This document shows positions 53,565 through 61,949 of a DNA stretch of 64,000 nucleotides, one piece after another (positions within the stretch are counted from its first letter, which is position 1; the number at the start of each line of letters is the position of its first letter). This DNA is from Micromonospora sp. WMMD1155 (GTDB lineage Bacteria > Actinomycetota > Actinomycetes > Mycobacteriales > Micromonosporaceae): contig NZ_CP120742.1 of the NCBI RefSeq assembly GCF_029581275.1, forward strand, positions 3,208,001 to 3,272,000, in the 5' to 3' direction. The notes below the pieces were generated by a model. The model was not told the origin of the DNA. It was given only the letters and a program-made list of their open reading frames with translations, and did no database searches. Both the position numbers and the translations under genes were made by a program.

Positions 53565-53602
53565 CGAACGGGGCGGGCCGCTGACGCGGTCCGCCCCGTT
53601 CG
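53565..53602 (+). terminator. groEL terminator
   Basis: CGAACGGGGCGGGCCGC (53565-53581) pairs with GCGGTCCGCCCCGTTCG (53586-53602) over 17 bp with one G-T pair, loop TGAC. It starts 18 bp after the groEL stop and is followed by TCGTC without a strong T-run. It may also serve the convergent small gene. Confidence 0.8.
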
Positions 53603-53605
53603 TCG

Positions 53606-53854
53606 TCAGGTCGGCAGTGGGCGCTGGTTGCGCCGTTTCTGCGCCCGGTCGTACGGCGGAAGCAGTTGGATCGGGGCGTCCACCATCTCGCGCGGCTCGT
53701 CCACCAGCGGCGACTCCCCGTCGGTGGTCATCTCGGCGAGTTGTTCGGCGTCGCCGTAGTCGAGCCGGTCGAATGGCAGTCGGCCGGGTAGCTCGCCGAC
53801 CGGTTTCCAGGTGATCGGCGTGCCGTCCTCGGTCTGGTCGTCATCCGTGGTCAT
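53606..53854 (-). CDS. Small acidic hypothetical protein
   Basis: An 82-aa acidic protein (DDDQTEDGTPITWKPVGEL, FDRLDYGDAEQLAEMTT) ending in a basic tail (AQKRRNQRPLPT). No family recognised. The ATG at 53854 follows AGGAGG, so translation is likely. It converges on groEL and ends just inside the terminator region. Confidence 0.7.
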   Translation of the reverse strand: MTTDDDQTEDGTPITWKPVGELPGRLPFDRLDYGDAEQLAEMTTDGESPLVDEPREMVDAPIQLLPPYDRAQKRRNQRPLPT

Positions 53855-53932
53855 GGCTGCCTCCTCTACCGAAACGGTAGGGGGCGTCGATGGCCGATGC
53901 GGGCGAATGGATCTATGTCCTGTTTGACCCTT

Positions 53933-54865
53933 TTAGTCGGTCAAGGTCCGTCGGTACAGGAAGAAGACCCGCTCGATCCAGGCGCCCGCGCTGCCCGAGT
54001 AGAACGGCACCGGCCCCACCCAGCCGATCTGCGCCCGGTCCAGCCCGGCCGCCTGCTGATCCCGCAGGCAGCGGCGCAGCAACACCCCACCGATGCCCGA
54101 GCCCTCCGCCGCCGGCGCGGTGCCCATCGGCCCGAACCAACTCGGCCGGGACGACCCGTACGCGGCGAAGCCCAGCACCTCGCCGTCCCGCTCCGCGAGG
54201 TGGCAACCGGCGCCGTCCCGACCCACCGACCCTGTCAACTCGCCGTCCCACGCGCCGCCGAAGGTGGACCGGGCGAATGCGGTGAGCGCCGGCAGGTCCC
54301 TCGGCTCCGCCCGACGTACGGTCACGCCCTGGTCGGCCAGCCGACGCTCCGCCGCCTCCGTGGACCGCAGGGCCGGCGACCCGTCGTACGACAGGTCCGC
54401 GGTCATGTTCCAGGCGGTCCGGTCCTGGTGGTAGCCGAGCGCGAGGGCGGCACACACCGCCGGCGTGTAGCGGACGTCGATGCCCGGCCACGCGTAGTAC
54501 GGCGGGTTCCCGGCCAGCAGCACCTCGGTCACGCCGCGCTCGGCGAGCACCTGCTCGGCCCGCCGCAGCAGTGAACGGCCGACGCCCCGACGGCGCTGGT
54601 CCGGCAGGACCGCGACCAGGTCCACGTGCCCGATGCCCGGCTCGGTCGCCGACTCCGAGCAGATCAACACCCCGACCAGGTCCGCACCCCGGTACGCGCC
54701 CAGCCCGACCACCCGCCGGTCGGCGGCGGCCCGGGGCCAGAGCACGTCCACGACGGGGGCCGCCTCGGCGGCGTCCTCGGGCAGGTCGAGCGCCTGCTCG
54801 CAGAGCCGTACCACGGCGGGGACCAGGTCGGTGCTCAGCTCGGTGACGGTGATCTCGGCGTCCAT
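53933..54865 (-). CDS. Two-domain GNAT acetyltransferase
   Basis: A 310-aa protein with an N-terminal GNAT domain, GHVDLVAVLPDQRRRGVGRSLLRRAEQV near 80-108, then GNPPYYAWPGIDVRYTPAV. A second, less conserved GNAT half follows (EVLGFAAYGSSRPSWFGPMG, GIGGVLLRRCL). Start at ATG 54865, with TAGGGT eight bases upstream. It lies 16 bp behind the protease gene, so cotranscription is possible. Substrate unknown. Confidence 0.85.
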   Translation of the reverse strand: MDAEITVTELSTDLVPAVVRLCEQALDLPEDAAEAAPVVDVLWPRAAADRRVVGLGAYRGADLVGVLICSESATEPGIGHVDLVAVLPDQRRRGVGRSLLRRAEQVLAERGVTEVLLAGNPPYYAWPGIDVRYTPAVCAALALGYHQDRTAWNMTADLSYDGSPALRSTEAAERRLADQGVTVRRAEPRDLPALTAFARSTFGGAWDGELTGSVGRDGAGCHLAERDGEVLGFAAYGSSRPSWFGPMGTAPAAEGSGIGGVLLRRCLRDQQAAGLDRAQIGWVGPVPFYSGSAGAWIERVFFLYRRTLTD

Positions 54866-54881
54866 GGTCGCCGACCCTAGA

Positions 54882-57410
54882 TCACCGGGTACCGGGTCGC
54901 ACCCCCGCGGCCGCCCGAACGGCGGCGTACGCGTCGACCTGACCGGCCCCGGTGACGTTCGACGGGGTGCCGCAGTCGTCGGACGGGTTGCGGGAGCGGT
55001 AGGTCGGCGTGGCCGCCGTCGCGGTGTCCCGCAGGATCTGCCGGGTCCGGGTCACGTCGCCGACCAGCGCCGGGTTCGCCGACCACATCAGCGCGACCAC
55101 CCCCGCCACCTGCGGGGTCGCCATCGAGGTGCCGTCGAGTGCGGCGTACGTGCCGCCCGGCATGGCCGACACCACGCCCACACCCGGCGCCAGCACGTCC
55201 GGCTTGCCCACGCCGGGAACCGGTCCGCGCGAGGAGAACTCGGCGACCCGTCGCTGCGAGTCCACCGCGCCCACCGTCAACACGTCCGGGAACGGAGCCG
55301 GCGGGTCGTCGATCGACGCGCACCACGGGCCGGTGTTGCCGGCCGCGGCCGCCACGAAGATCCCGGCGGCGTCCAACGCGGCGGTGGCCGGGCGCAGCAC
55401 ACCCCGGTCGCACCCCTCGATGGACGGGCAGCCCCACGAGTTGGTCAACACCTGCGGGGCGCGCTCCGGGCGGCCGTCGGTGAACGGGTCACCGCCGGTC
55501 GGGAAGGGCGCCAGCATGAACTGGAGACACTGCAGGTAGTGCCCGGGGCTGCCGAGGTTGCGGTCCAGGTTGACGCAGCCCACCCACTGCGCGTCCGGTG
55601 CCACCCCGATGCCGTCCCGCCCGACCGCGCTGCCGACCGTGTGGGTGCCGTGCCCGCCCTGGTCGGTGGGGCTGCGCGTGCCGTCCCACGGGTCGTACCA
55701 GGAGTCGTCGCCACCGCGGAACTGCGCCCGCAGTGCCGGATGGGTGCCGTCCACCCCCGAGTCCGAGCTGCCGACCACGATGCCCGATCCGGTCACGCCG
55801 AGCTGGGACCAGACCTTGTCGGCACCGATCTGGCTGATGTTCCACTCCGGACCGGTGGGCTTGGGCGCGGTGCCCCGGTTCTGCCCGGCCGGGGCCGGCA
55901 GTGGGCGGAGGCGTTGGCTGATCAGCACCCGGTCCACCTCCGGTCGGCGGGCGAGCCACGCGCGCACCGCCGGGCCGCCGTCCACCTCGACCGCGTTCAC
56001 GAGGTAGTACGACACCGGGTCGAGTCGAAGTCGGCTCAGCTCCCGGACCAGGTCGGCCTGGCTCTGCTCGGCGGTCGTCACCAGCCGCCGGTAGACCTCC
56101 GTCGCCCGGGCGTCCCGCCCCGCCCGACCCGCCGTGCCGGTCGGCAGACCGGTCAGGTCCGCCTGCGCGCGTAGCACCACCAGCAGTCGCTCGCCGTACA
56201 GGCCCGGTTGGCCGGGGCCGAGGTCGACCACGCCGAACGCCACCACCAGCACCACGGCGGTCACGGCGGCGAACCGACGACTCGGGGTACGCGCCGACGG
56301 CCGGGCGAGCAGCACCGCGTACCCGATGGCCACCAGGACGGCGACGGCGAGCCCGACGCCGGTGGCGGCCGCCACCCAGAACGGGACGTCCCGGGTGCCG
56401 ATCAGCAGCAGGCTGATCTCTTCCGGGTCGGTGAAGGCGAGCGGGCCGAGTGCGGCCGACCCGACGAGCCAACCGGTCGCCGTCCGACCGGCACGCGCGG
56501 CGTCCGCCGACTCGTCGGACGACCGCCAGGCCGCGGCCCACAGTGCGGCCAGGGCGAAACCCGTGGGCGGCAGGGTCCACAGCGCGGGCAACTGCGCGCC
56601 GGACTGGCCGGCTCCGGCCGCGAGCAGCAGCAGCGCCACCCCGGCGACCAGGCCCCCGACCAGCACCAGCCGGGCCGGCCGCGGTGGCCAACCGACCGCG
56701 AACCGGGACCAGAACGTGGCGTCCAACAGGGTCGCGGCCAGCACACCGAGCGCGGCGGACGCCAGCAGCGCGAGCGCGGTCTCCAACAGCCCGCCGAGCG
56801 CGCCCAGCCAGGCCCACGGCAGCAGCATCGCCGACCCGGCCGCGACCGCGAGCAGCGGCACCGGCCCGGGTCGGCGGGCACGCCCGGCCGGCTCTGCCCC
56901 GGTCCGTGCGGCGTCGCCTGCCTCGGTCCATGCGGCGCCGCGGTTTTCGGTGGGTGCCGCGCCGCTGACCGCCGCGGCTGGTCCGGGGTACGCCTGCCGG
57001 CGGGTCGATCGGCGCACGACAAGCGCGGTGAGCGTGGCTACGGCGGCCAGCGCGGCGAGGTACGCCTCGTGGTGCACCGGCGGCACGACCCGCAGCGCGG
57101 TGAGCACCCCCAGTGCGACGGCCCCGACGAACCAGACCCGCCCGGTGGCCCGGACCGTTGTCGACCGGGGCACGACGGCCAGCAGCAGGGAGGGCGTGCC
57201 CACCAGCACGACAGCCGCCAGGCCGAGCACCGGCCAGAGCCAGCCGACCCGATCCCGGCCGAAGCCGAGCATCACCTGGTCGGTGACCCAGCCGCCGGAC
57301 TGGACGGCCACGGTGACGGCGACGATCCAGCAGCCGACGAACACGGCCGCCACCGCCGGCCAGGGGGAGCTGCGGTGGTCGAGTCCGGGGTGCGAAGGCT
57401 CACCGTGCAT
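54882..57410 (-). CDS. Subtilisin-like S8 protease fused to a large membrane domain
   Basis: An 842-aa protein. The first 400 residues contain about 11 membrane helices, interrupted by a disordered segment (140-180). Residues 430-500 look like an I9-type propeptide (LSRLRLDPVSYYLVNAV, EVDRVLISQ). The S8 catalytic domain follows: Asp 550 in GSSDSGVDGTHP, His 587 in GGHGTHTVG, Asn near 691 in AAAAGNTGPW, Ser 762 in LDGTSMATPQVAG. The full triad is intact. Membrane-tethered extracellular proteolysis is expected. The ATG start lies 236 bp from divergent glpD. Confidence 0.87.
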   Translation of the reverse strand: MHGEPSHPGLDHRSSPWPAVAAVFVGCWIVAVTVAVQSGGWVTDQVMLGFGRDRVGWLWPVLGLAAVVLVGTPSLLLAVVPRSTTVRATGRVWFVGAVALGVLTALRVVPPVHHEAYLAALAAVATLTALVVRRSTRRQAYPGPAAAVSGAAPTENRGAAWTEAGDAARTGAEPAGRARRPGPVPLLAVAAGSAMLLPWAWLGALGGLLETALALLASAALGVLAATLLDATFWSRFAVGWPPRPARLVLVGGLVAGVALLLLAAGAGQSGAQLPALWTLPPTGFALAALWAAAWRSSDESADAARAGRTATGWLVGSAALGPLAFTDPEEISLLLIGTRDVPFWVAAATGVGLAVAVLVAIGYAVLLARPSARTPSRRFAAVTAVVLVVAFGVVDLGPGQPGLYGERLLVVLRAQADLTGLPTGTAGRAGRDARATEVYRRLVTTAEQSQADLVRELSRLRLDPVSYYLVNAVEVDGGPAVRAWLARRPEVDRVLISQRLRPLPAPAGQNRGTAPKPTGPEWNISQIGADKVWSQLGVTGSGIVVGSSDSGVDGTHPALRAQFRGGDDSWYDPWDGTRSPTDQGGHGTHTVGSAVGRDGIGVAPDAQWVGCVNLDRNLGSPGHYLQCLQFMLAPFPTGGDPFTDGRPERAPQVLTNSWGCPSIEGCDRGVLRPATAALDAAGIFVAAAAGNTGPWCASIDDPPAPFPDVLTVGAVDSQRRVAEFSSRGPVPGVGKPDVLAPGVGVVSAMPGGTYAALDGTSMATPQVAGVVALMWSANPALVGDVTRTRQILRDTATAATPTYRSRNPSDDCGTPSNVTGAGQVDAYAAVRAAAGVRPGTR

Positions 57411-57472
57411 CCGAGAACCTTACGACCGATGTCGAACGGTTCGGACGCGGACATCACGACGCGGGTCCGCAG

Positions 57473-57534
57473 TGATCAAGTGATGAAAAGTAGGTCCTGA
57501 TCGTCGCAGGCGCCTATTTCTCATCACTTGATCA
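57473..57534. repeat. 22-bp imperfect inverted repeat between divergent genes
   Basis: TGATCAAGTGATGA (57473-57486) and its complement (57521-57534) are perfect, and the stem extends to 22 bp with one mismatch and one G-T pair (inner limits 57494 and 57513). It lies between divergent promoters, so it is not a terminator. GATCAAG recalls the repeat at 49272-49331; both look like members of a dispersed palindromic family. Confidence 0.7.
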
Positions 57535-57646
57535 AGGCGGGAGGGGCGGCCACGCCGCGCGGAGAGGGGCGAAGGTAGCGACGTGGGCGCGCGCTTCGGG
57601 TCGGGCGACGAATGTCGACTGGCGAGCACGGGGTTACCGTGGACGG

Positions 57647-59479
57647 GTGCGTGACCCCAACATCTCCCGCTCCGTCGCCGGCCAGCTCTCGCCGGTCCGC
57701 CGTGCGTCCGACCTGCGCCGACTGCGCGCCGAGCGCTTCGACGTGCTGGTCATCGGGGGCGGGGTGACCGGTGCCGGAGCCGCCCTGGACGCGGCGTCCC
57801 GGGGCCTCAAGGTGGCCCTCGTCGAGGCGCGCGACCTCGCCGCCGGCACCTCCAGCCGGTCCAGCAAACTCATCCACGGTGGCCTGCGCTACCTGGAGCA
57901 GTTGGAGTTCCACCTGGTGCACGAGGCGCTCACCGAGCGCGGGCTGCTCGCCACCCGGCTCGCGCCGCACCTGGTGCGCCCGGTGCCGTTCCTGGTGCCG
58001 CTGCCGGCCGGGCGGGGCCTGCGCGACCTGCCGGCTCGGATTCTCCGCCGCTCGTACTACGGCGCGGGTGTGGCCGCGTACGACGCGTTCGCCGGGCTCT
58101 TCGGCGGCGGTCGGGGGATGCCACTGCATCGGCACCTGACCCGGGAGAGCGCCCGGCGGATCTTCCCGAGTCTGCGGGCCGACGCGCTGGCCGGTGCGAT
58201 CCGCTACTACGACGGGCAGGTCGACGACGCCCGCCTGGTGGTCACCCTGGCCCGCACCGCAGCCAGCCTCGGCGCGACAGTGGTGAGCAGCGCCCGTGCC
58301 GTCGGGCTGATCCGGCAGGCGCGTGAGGTGACAGGTGTCCGCGTACGCGACCTGGAGGCGCCGGCCGGCTCACCGGACGCGGAGTTCGAGGTGCACGCCC
58401 GCACCGTCATCGCCGCGACGGGGGTGTGGAGCGACGACATGTCCCGGATGCTCAACGACGTGGGGCTGCGGCCCGGCATCCGGGTGCGCGCCTCCAAGGG
58501 GGTGCACCTGGTGGTGCCCCGCTCGGCGATCACCGGCGAGACGGGACTCATCCTGCGTACGGCGAAGTCGGTGTTGTTCGTCATCCCGTGGGGCGGGCAC
58601 TGGATCATCGGCACCACGGACACCGACTGGCGGCTGGACCGGTCCCACCCGGCCGCCTCCGCGAGCGACATCGACTACCTCCTCGAACAGGTCAACACGG
58701 TGCTGGACCGGCCGTTGACGACCGCCGACATCGAGGGCGTCTACGCGGGGCTGCGGCCACTGCTGGCCGGGGAGGCCGACTCGACCTCGAAGCTGTCCCG
58801 CGAGCACGCGGTCTTCGAGCCCATGCTCGGGTTGCTGCTGGTGGCCGGGGGCAAGTACACGACGTACCGGGTGATGGCCTCCGACGTGGTCGACCGTGCG
58901 GCCCGTCGGCTCGGTGGGACCCGCCCGTCGCGTACCGCCGACCTGCCGCTGCTCGGCGCCGACGGGTACCCGGCGATGTGGCGGGACCGTGCCGACCTGG
59001 CTCGCCGGCACGGCGTCCCGGTGGGCGTGGTGGAGCACCTGCTGGAGCGGTACGGCAGCCTGACCCTGGACCTGCTGGCGCTCGTCGACGCCGATCCGCT
59101 GCTCGCGTCTCCGCTGGCCGGTGCTCCGGAGTATCTGGCGGCCGAGGTCGCGTACGCGGCGCGGGCCGAAGGTGCGCTGCACCTGGAGGACGTGCTGACC
59201 CGCCGGACGCGGATCTCGTTCGAGACCAGTCATCGGGGGTTGGAGTCGGCGGATCACGCCGCCGAACTGATGGGCGCGGTGCTCGGTTGGGACGCGGCGA
59301 CCCGGGCCCGCGAGGTGGAGCACTACCGCGCTCGGGTGGAGGCGGAGCGGCAGTCCCAGTTGATGCCGGACGACGCGGCGGCGGACGCGGCTCGGCTCGG
59401 TGCCCCGGACGTCCGGGGTTACGCGGCCGATCGTGGTGGCGACGACGATCAGGCGGAGCTACGCACGTCCGCTCGATGA
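57647..59479 (+). CDS. glpD: Glycerol-3-phosphate dehydrogenase (aerobic, FAD)
   Basis: A 610-aa flavoenzyme oxidising glycerol-3-phosphate to dihydroxyacetone phosphate and passing electrons to quinone. FAD motif FDVLVIGGGVTGAGAALDAA (31-50), GTSSRSSKLIHGGLRYLEQLE, ATGVWSDDM, IPWGGHWIIGTTDTDW and the C-terminal DAO_C domain are all typical. The GTG start at 57647 has TACCGT six bases upstream, suggesting a leaderless mRNA. No glpF or glpK is adjacent. Confidence 0.95.
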   Translation: MRDPNISRSVAGQLSPVRRASDLRRLRAERFDVLVIGGGVTGAGAALDAASRGLKVALVEARDLAAGTSSRSSKLIHGGLRYLEQLEFHLVHEALTERGLLATRLAPHLVRPVPFLVPLPAGRGLRDLPARILRRSYYGAGVAAYDAFAGLFGGGRGMPLHRHLTRESARRIFPSLRADALAGAIRYYDGQVDDARLVVTLARTAASLGATVVSSARAVGLIRQAREVTGVRVRDLEAPAGSPDAEFEVHARTVIAATGVWSDDMSRMLNDVGLRPGIRVRASKGVHLVVPRSAITGETGLILRTAKSVLFVIPWGGHWIIGTTDTDWRLDRSHPAASASDIDYLLEQVNTVLDRPLTTADIEGVYAGLRPLLAGEADSTSKLSREHAVFEPMLGLLLVAGGKYTTYRVMASDVVDRAARRLGGTRPSRTADLPLLGADGYPAMWRDRADLARRHGVPVGVVEHLLERYGSLTLDLLALVDADPLLASPLAGAPEYLAAEVAYAARAEGALHLEDVLTRRTRISFETSHRGLESADHAAELMGAVLGWDAATRAREVEHYRARVEAERQSQLMPDDAAADAARLGAPDVRGYAADRGGDDDQAELRTSAR

Positions 59480-59490
59480 CGAATTGCGAC

Positions 59491-59506
59491 GTTACCAATG
59501 GGTAAC
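59491..59506. promoter_or_regulatory. GTTACC/GGTAAC palindrome upstream of a lipoprotein gene
   Basis: GTTACC-AATG-GGTAAC is a perfect 6-bp dyad just after glpD, 61 bp before the lipoprotein start. A second dyad ACCTAC/GTAGGT (59542-59559) lies closer. Either could be an operator. Confidence 0.4.
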
Positions 59507-59567
59507 CATCGATACCGACCCGGATGGTGGTTTCGAACGCTACCTACGGTGGGGTAGGTTTCCGCGC

Positions 59568-60104
59568 GTGCTACCCCGCGCGCGCCCTCGTCTGCTCACA
59601 CCCCTCCTCGCCGTCGCGCTCGCCGGTGCCCTGACCGGGTGCTCGCTGTTCGACGGCGACGAGCCGGGTGAAACCGTCGCGCAACCCACCGGAGCCGCGG
59701 CGGGAGGCGGGTCGCAGTTGGAGATCCCCACCACCGTCGCCGCCGGTCAGGTCAGCCTGGTGCAACGGCTCGGCGAGGACGGCCCACTGCGCACCCTCAG
59801 CGTCGAGCGCAACGGTGCCTGGCAGTGCCTCGACTGCGCCGGCGACGGCGTGACCTCCCGGGGCACCCTGGCTCCGGAGTTGACCGAACGGCTCCAGGTG
59901 CTGCTCGCCAACCCGTCGCTGGCCGACGAGACCGACCAGGCCCGGCGCTACCGGACCACCTGCATCGACGCGCTGACGTCCAGTCTCATCACCTCGACCG
60001 GGCTGATCACCTCGCAGGACTGCCCGGGTGAGGAACGCACGCCGGTCGCCGGTGAGATCCTGCTGCTGCTCACCCAGGCGACCCCGGCCGAGGTCAAGGG
60101 CTGA
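59568..60104 (+). CDS. Putative lipoprotein
   Basis: A 178-aa exported protein. Signal peptide LLTPLLAVALAGALTGC with lipobox LTGC (Cys near 25). The mature part has a disordered linker, then GPLRTLSVERNGAWQCLDC and YRTTCIDALTSSLITST. Three Cys suggest a disulfide. No known domain recognised. GTG start at 59568. The last codons and the stop lie inside the first unit of a 27-bp tandem repeat. Confidence 0.75.
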   Translation: MLPRARPRLLTPLLAVALAGALTGCSLFDGDEPGETVAQPTGAAAGGGSQLEIPTTVAAGQVSLVQRLGEDGPLRTLSVERNGAWQCLDCAGDGVTSRGTLAPELTERLQVLLANPSLADETDQARRYRTTCIDALTSSLITSTGLITSQDCPGEERTPVAGEILLLLTQATPAEVKG

Positions 60105-60191
60105 CCGCAGCCGGCCGAGGTCGAGGGCTGACCGCAGCCGGCCGAGGTCGAGGGCTGACCGCAGCCGGCCGAGGTCAAGGGCTGACCGCGG
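60084..60191. repeat. 27-bp tandem repeat, four units, spanning a stop codon
   Basis: Units at 60084, 60111, 60138 and 60165, each starting CCGGCCGAGGTC and containing GGGCTGACCGC. They differ at only one to three positions. The first unit encodes the end of the lipoprotein and its TGA; since 27 is a multiple of three, each unit repeats that stop in frame. It fills the gap before the convergent glcD-like gene. Confidence 0.92.
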
Positions 60192-60195
60192 AAGG

Positions 60196-61596
60196 TCAGA
60201 GCACCTTGCCCGGGTTGAGCAGACCGGCCGGGTCGAGCGCCGACTTGATCGCCTGGTGCACGCGGACGCCGACCGGCCCGATCTCCCGGGCCAGCCAGTC
60301 CCTCTTGAGCAGCCCCACGCCGTGCTCGCCGGTGCACGTGCCACCCAGGTCGAGGCCGAGCCGCATGATCTCGTCGAACGCCCGCCGACCGCGCTCCACG
60401 CTCGCCGGGTCGGCCCGGTCGACCACGATGTTCGGGTGCATGTTGCCGTCCCCGGCGTGACCCACCACACCGATCGGCACCTCGCACTCCGCAGCGATCC
60501 GGGCCACTCCGTCCAGCAGCGCCGCGAGCGAGCCACGCGGCACCGCCACGTCGTCGATCACCAGACCGCCGTTGCCGCCCGGGTACGCGTCGGCGGCGAA
60601 CTTCTCCATCGCCGGGTGCGCCAGCCGCCGGGCCTGGAGAAGCGCCGCCGCCTCCACCGCGTCGGTGGCCGCGTAGACCTCGTCGGCGCCGGCCGCCTCG
60701 CACACAGCGGCCAGACCGGCCAGGTCGTCGGCGGCCCGGGTGCCGGTGTCCGCAGCGGCCAGCAGCAGCGCCTGAGCGTCGGTGCGCAGCCCCATCGGCT
60801 GGTACGCCTCGATCGCCCGCAGGTGGGTCTGGTCGAGCAGCTCCAACAGGCTGGGGGTGAGCCCACGAGCCGCGATCTCGGCCACCGCGGTCCCCGCCGC
60901 GGCGGTGGACGGGAAGACCGCCACCAGGGTCAGCGAGTCGGCCGGTGCGGGCCGCAGCGCCACGGTCACCTCGGTGATCACGCCGAGGGTGCCCTCCGAG
61001 CCGACGAAGAGGCGGGTCAGGTCGTAGCCGGCAACCCCCTTGGCCGTACGCCGGCCGGTGCGCAGCACCTCACCGGAGGCGAGCACCACCTCCAGGCCGA
61101 GGACGTACTCGGTGGTCACGCCGTACTTCACACAGCACATGCCACCGGCGTTGGTGGCCACGTTGCCGCCGATCGTCGACGACTCCCAGGACCCGGGGTC
61201 CGGCGGGTACCAGAGCCCCTGCTTGGCGACCGCCCCGGCCAGCGCCGCGTTGACCACACCGGGTTGGACCACGGCGATCCGGCTCACCGGGTCGATCTCT
61301 CGGATCTCGTCCATCGCGACGGTGCTGATCACCACCGCCCCGTCCACCGCGTTCGCCGCGCCGGCCAACCCGGTCCGCGCGCCCTGCGGCACCACCGGTA
61401 CGCCGTGTCGCGCCGCCGCCCGCACCACGGCGACCACCTGTTCGGTGCTGCGCGGGCGGGTCACCACGAGCGGGGTGCCGGCGGCGCACAGGTCGGCCTC
61501 GTCCCGCTGGTGCATCCGCAGCAGGTCCGGGTCGGTGAGCACGGCGTGGTCGCCGAGCGCGTCGCGCAGGTCGTCGAGGAGATCGGTGGGGGCCAT
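60196..61596 (-). CDS. FAD-linked oxidase, GlcD-like (glycolate/D-lactate type)
   Basis: A 466-aa flavoenzyme of the VAO family. The FAD-binding domain has VVPQGARTGLAGAANAVDGAVVIST, PPDPGSWESSTIGGNVATNAGG and GYDLTRLFVGSEGTLGVITE. The C-terminal cap has VGHAGDGNMHPN and the last block DPAGLLNPGKVL. It oxidises a 2-hydroxy acid (glycolate, D-lactate or 2-hydroxyglutarate). Start at ATG 61596, with TAGCCT seven bases upstream (leaderless). Partner iron-sulfur subunits (GlcE/GlcF) are absent nearby, so it may act alone. Confidence 0.9.
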   Translation of the reverse strand: MAPTDLLDDLRDALGDHAVLTDPDLLRMHQRDEADLCAAGTPLVVTRPRSTEQVVAVVRAAARHGVPVVPQGARTGLAGAANAVDGAVVISTVAMDEIREIDPVSRIAVVQPGVVNAALAGAVAKQGLWYPPDPGSWESSTIGGNVATNAGGMCCVKYGVTTEYVLGLEVVLASGEVLRTGRRTAKGVAGYDLTRLFVGSEGTLGVITEVTVALRPAPADSLTLVAVFPSTAAAGTAVAEIAARGLTPSLLELLDQTHLRAIEAYQPMGLRTDAQALLLAAADTGTRAADDLAGLAAVCEAAGADEVYAATDAVEAAALLQARRLAHPAMEKFAADAYPGGNGGLVIDDVAVPRGSLAALLDGVARIAAECEVPIGVVGHAGDGNMHPNIVVDRADPASVERGRRAFDEIMRLGLDLGGTCTGEHGVGLLKRDWLAREIGPVGVRVHQAIKSALDPAGLLNPGKVL

Positions 61597-61603
61597 GCAG
61601 CCG

Positions 61604-61657
61604 AGGCTAGGTCGCCGGCCGGCGATCATCAACATGATCGACTGCGCGGGATAGCTT
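61604..61657. promoter_or_regulatory. Back-to-back leaderless promoters with central palindrome
   Basis: Leftward -10 TAGCCT (61609-61604) and rightward -10 TAGCTT (61652-61657) lie seven bases from the starts at 61596 and 61665. Between them GATCAT-CAAC-ATGATC (61624-61639) is a perfect dyad, placed to cover both -35 regions. Confidence 0.5.
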
Positions 61658-61664
61658 GGGCACC

Positions 61665-61949
61665 ATGCTCTACCTGGACCGGCCTGCCTGGCCGTGGCGC
61701 GGTCGGCTGTGGTCGCACCTGATCAGTGACGTCTCGTACGCCGAGCTGCACGCCTTCGCCGAGACGCTCGGCGCGCCCCGGCGCGGTTTCGACAGGGACC
61801 ACTACGACATCCCGGCCGACCGGTTCGCGGCGGCGGTGTGGCTCGGCGCGCAGGTGGTGCCGAGCCGCGAACTGGTCCGGTTGCTCCGCACCGCCGGGCT
61901 GCGTCGCCCGAAGCACCTGGTCAGCCCAGGCCCTCCGGTTCCTCGCTGA
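61665..61949 (+). CDS. DUF4031 protein
   Basis: A 94-aa protein with the complete DUF4031 signature: RPAWPWRGRLWSHLISD, ELHAFAETLGAPRRGFDRDHYDI, SRELVRLLRTAGLRRPK. Function unknown. TAGCTT lies seven bases before the ATG. Its 3' end overlaps the convergent HD-like gene by 29 bp. Confidence 0.92.
   Translation: MLYLDRPAWPWRGRLWSHLISDVSYAELHAFAETLGAPRRGFDRDHYDIPADRFAAAVWLGAQVVPSRELVRLLRTAGLRRPKHLVSPGPPVPR

Noticed and set aside
60084..60191. CRISPR array or ncRNA array
   Set aside because: Contiguous 27-bp units without spacers, overlapping a coding end.
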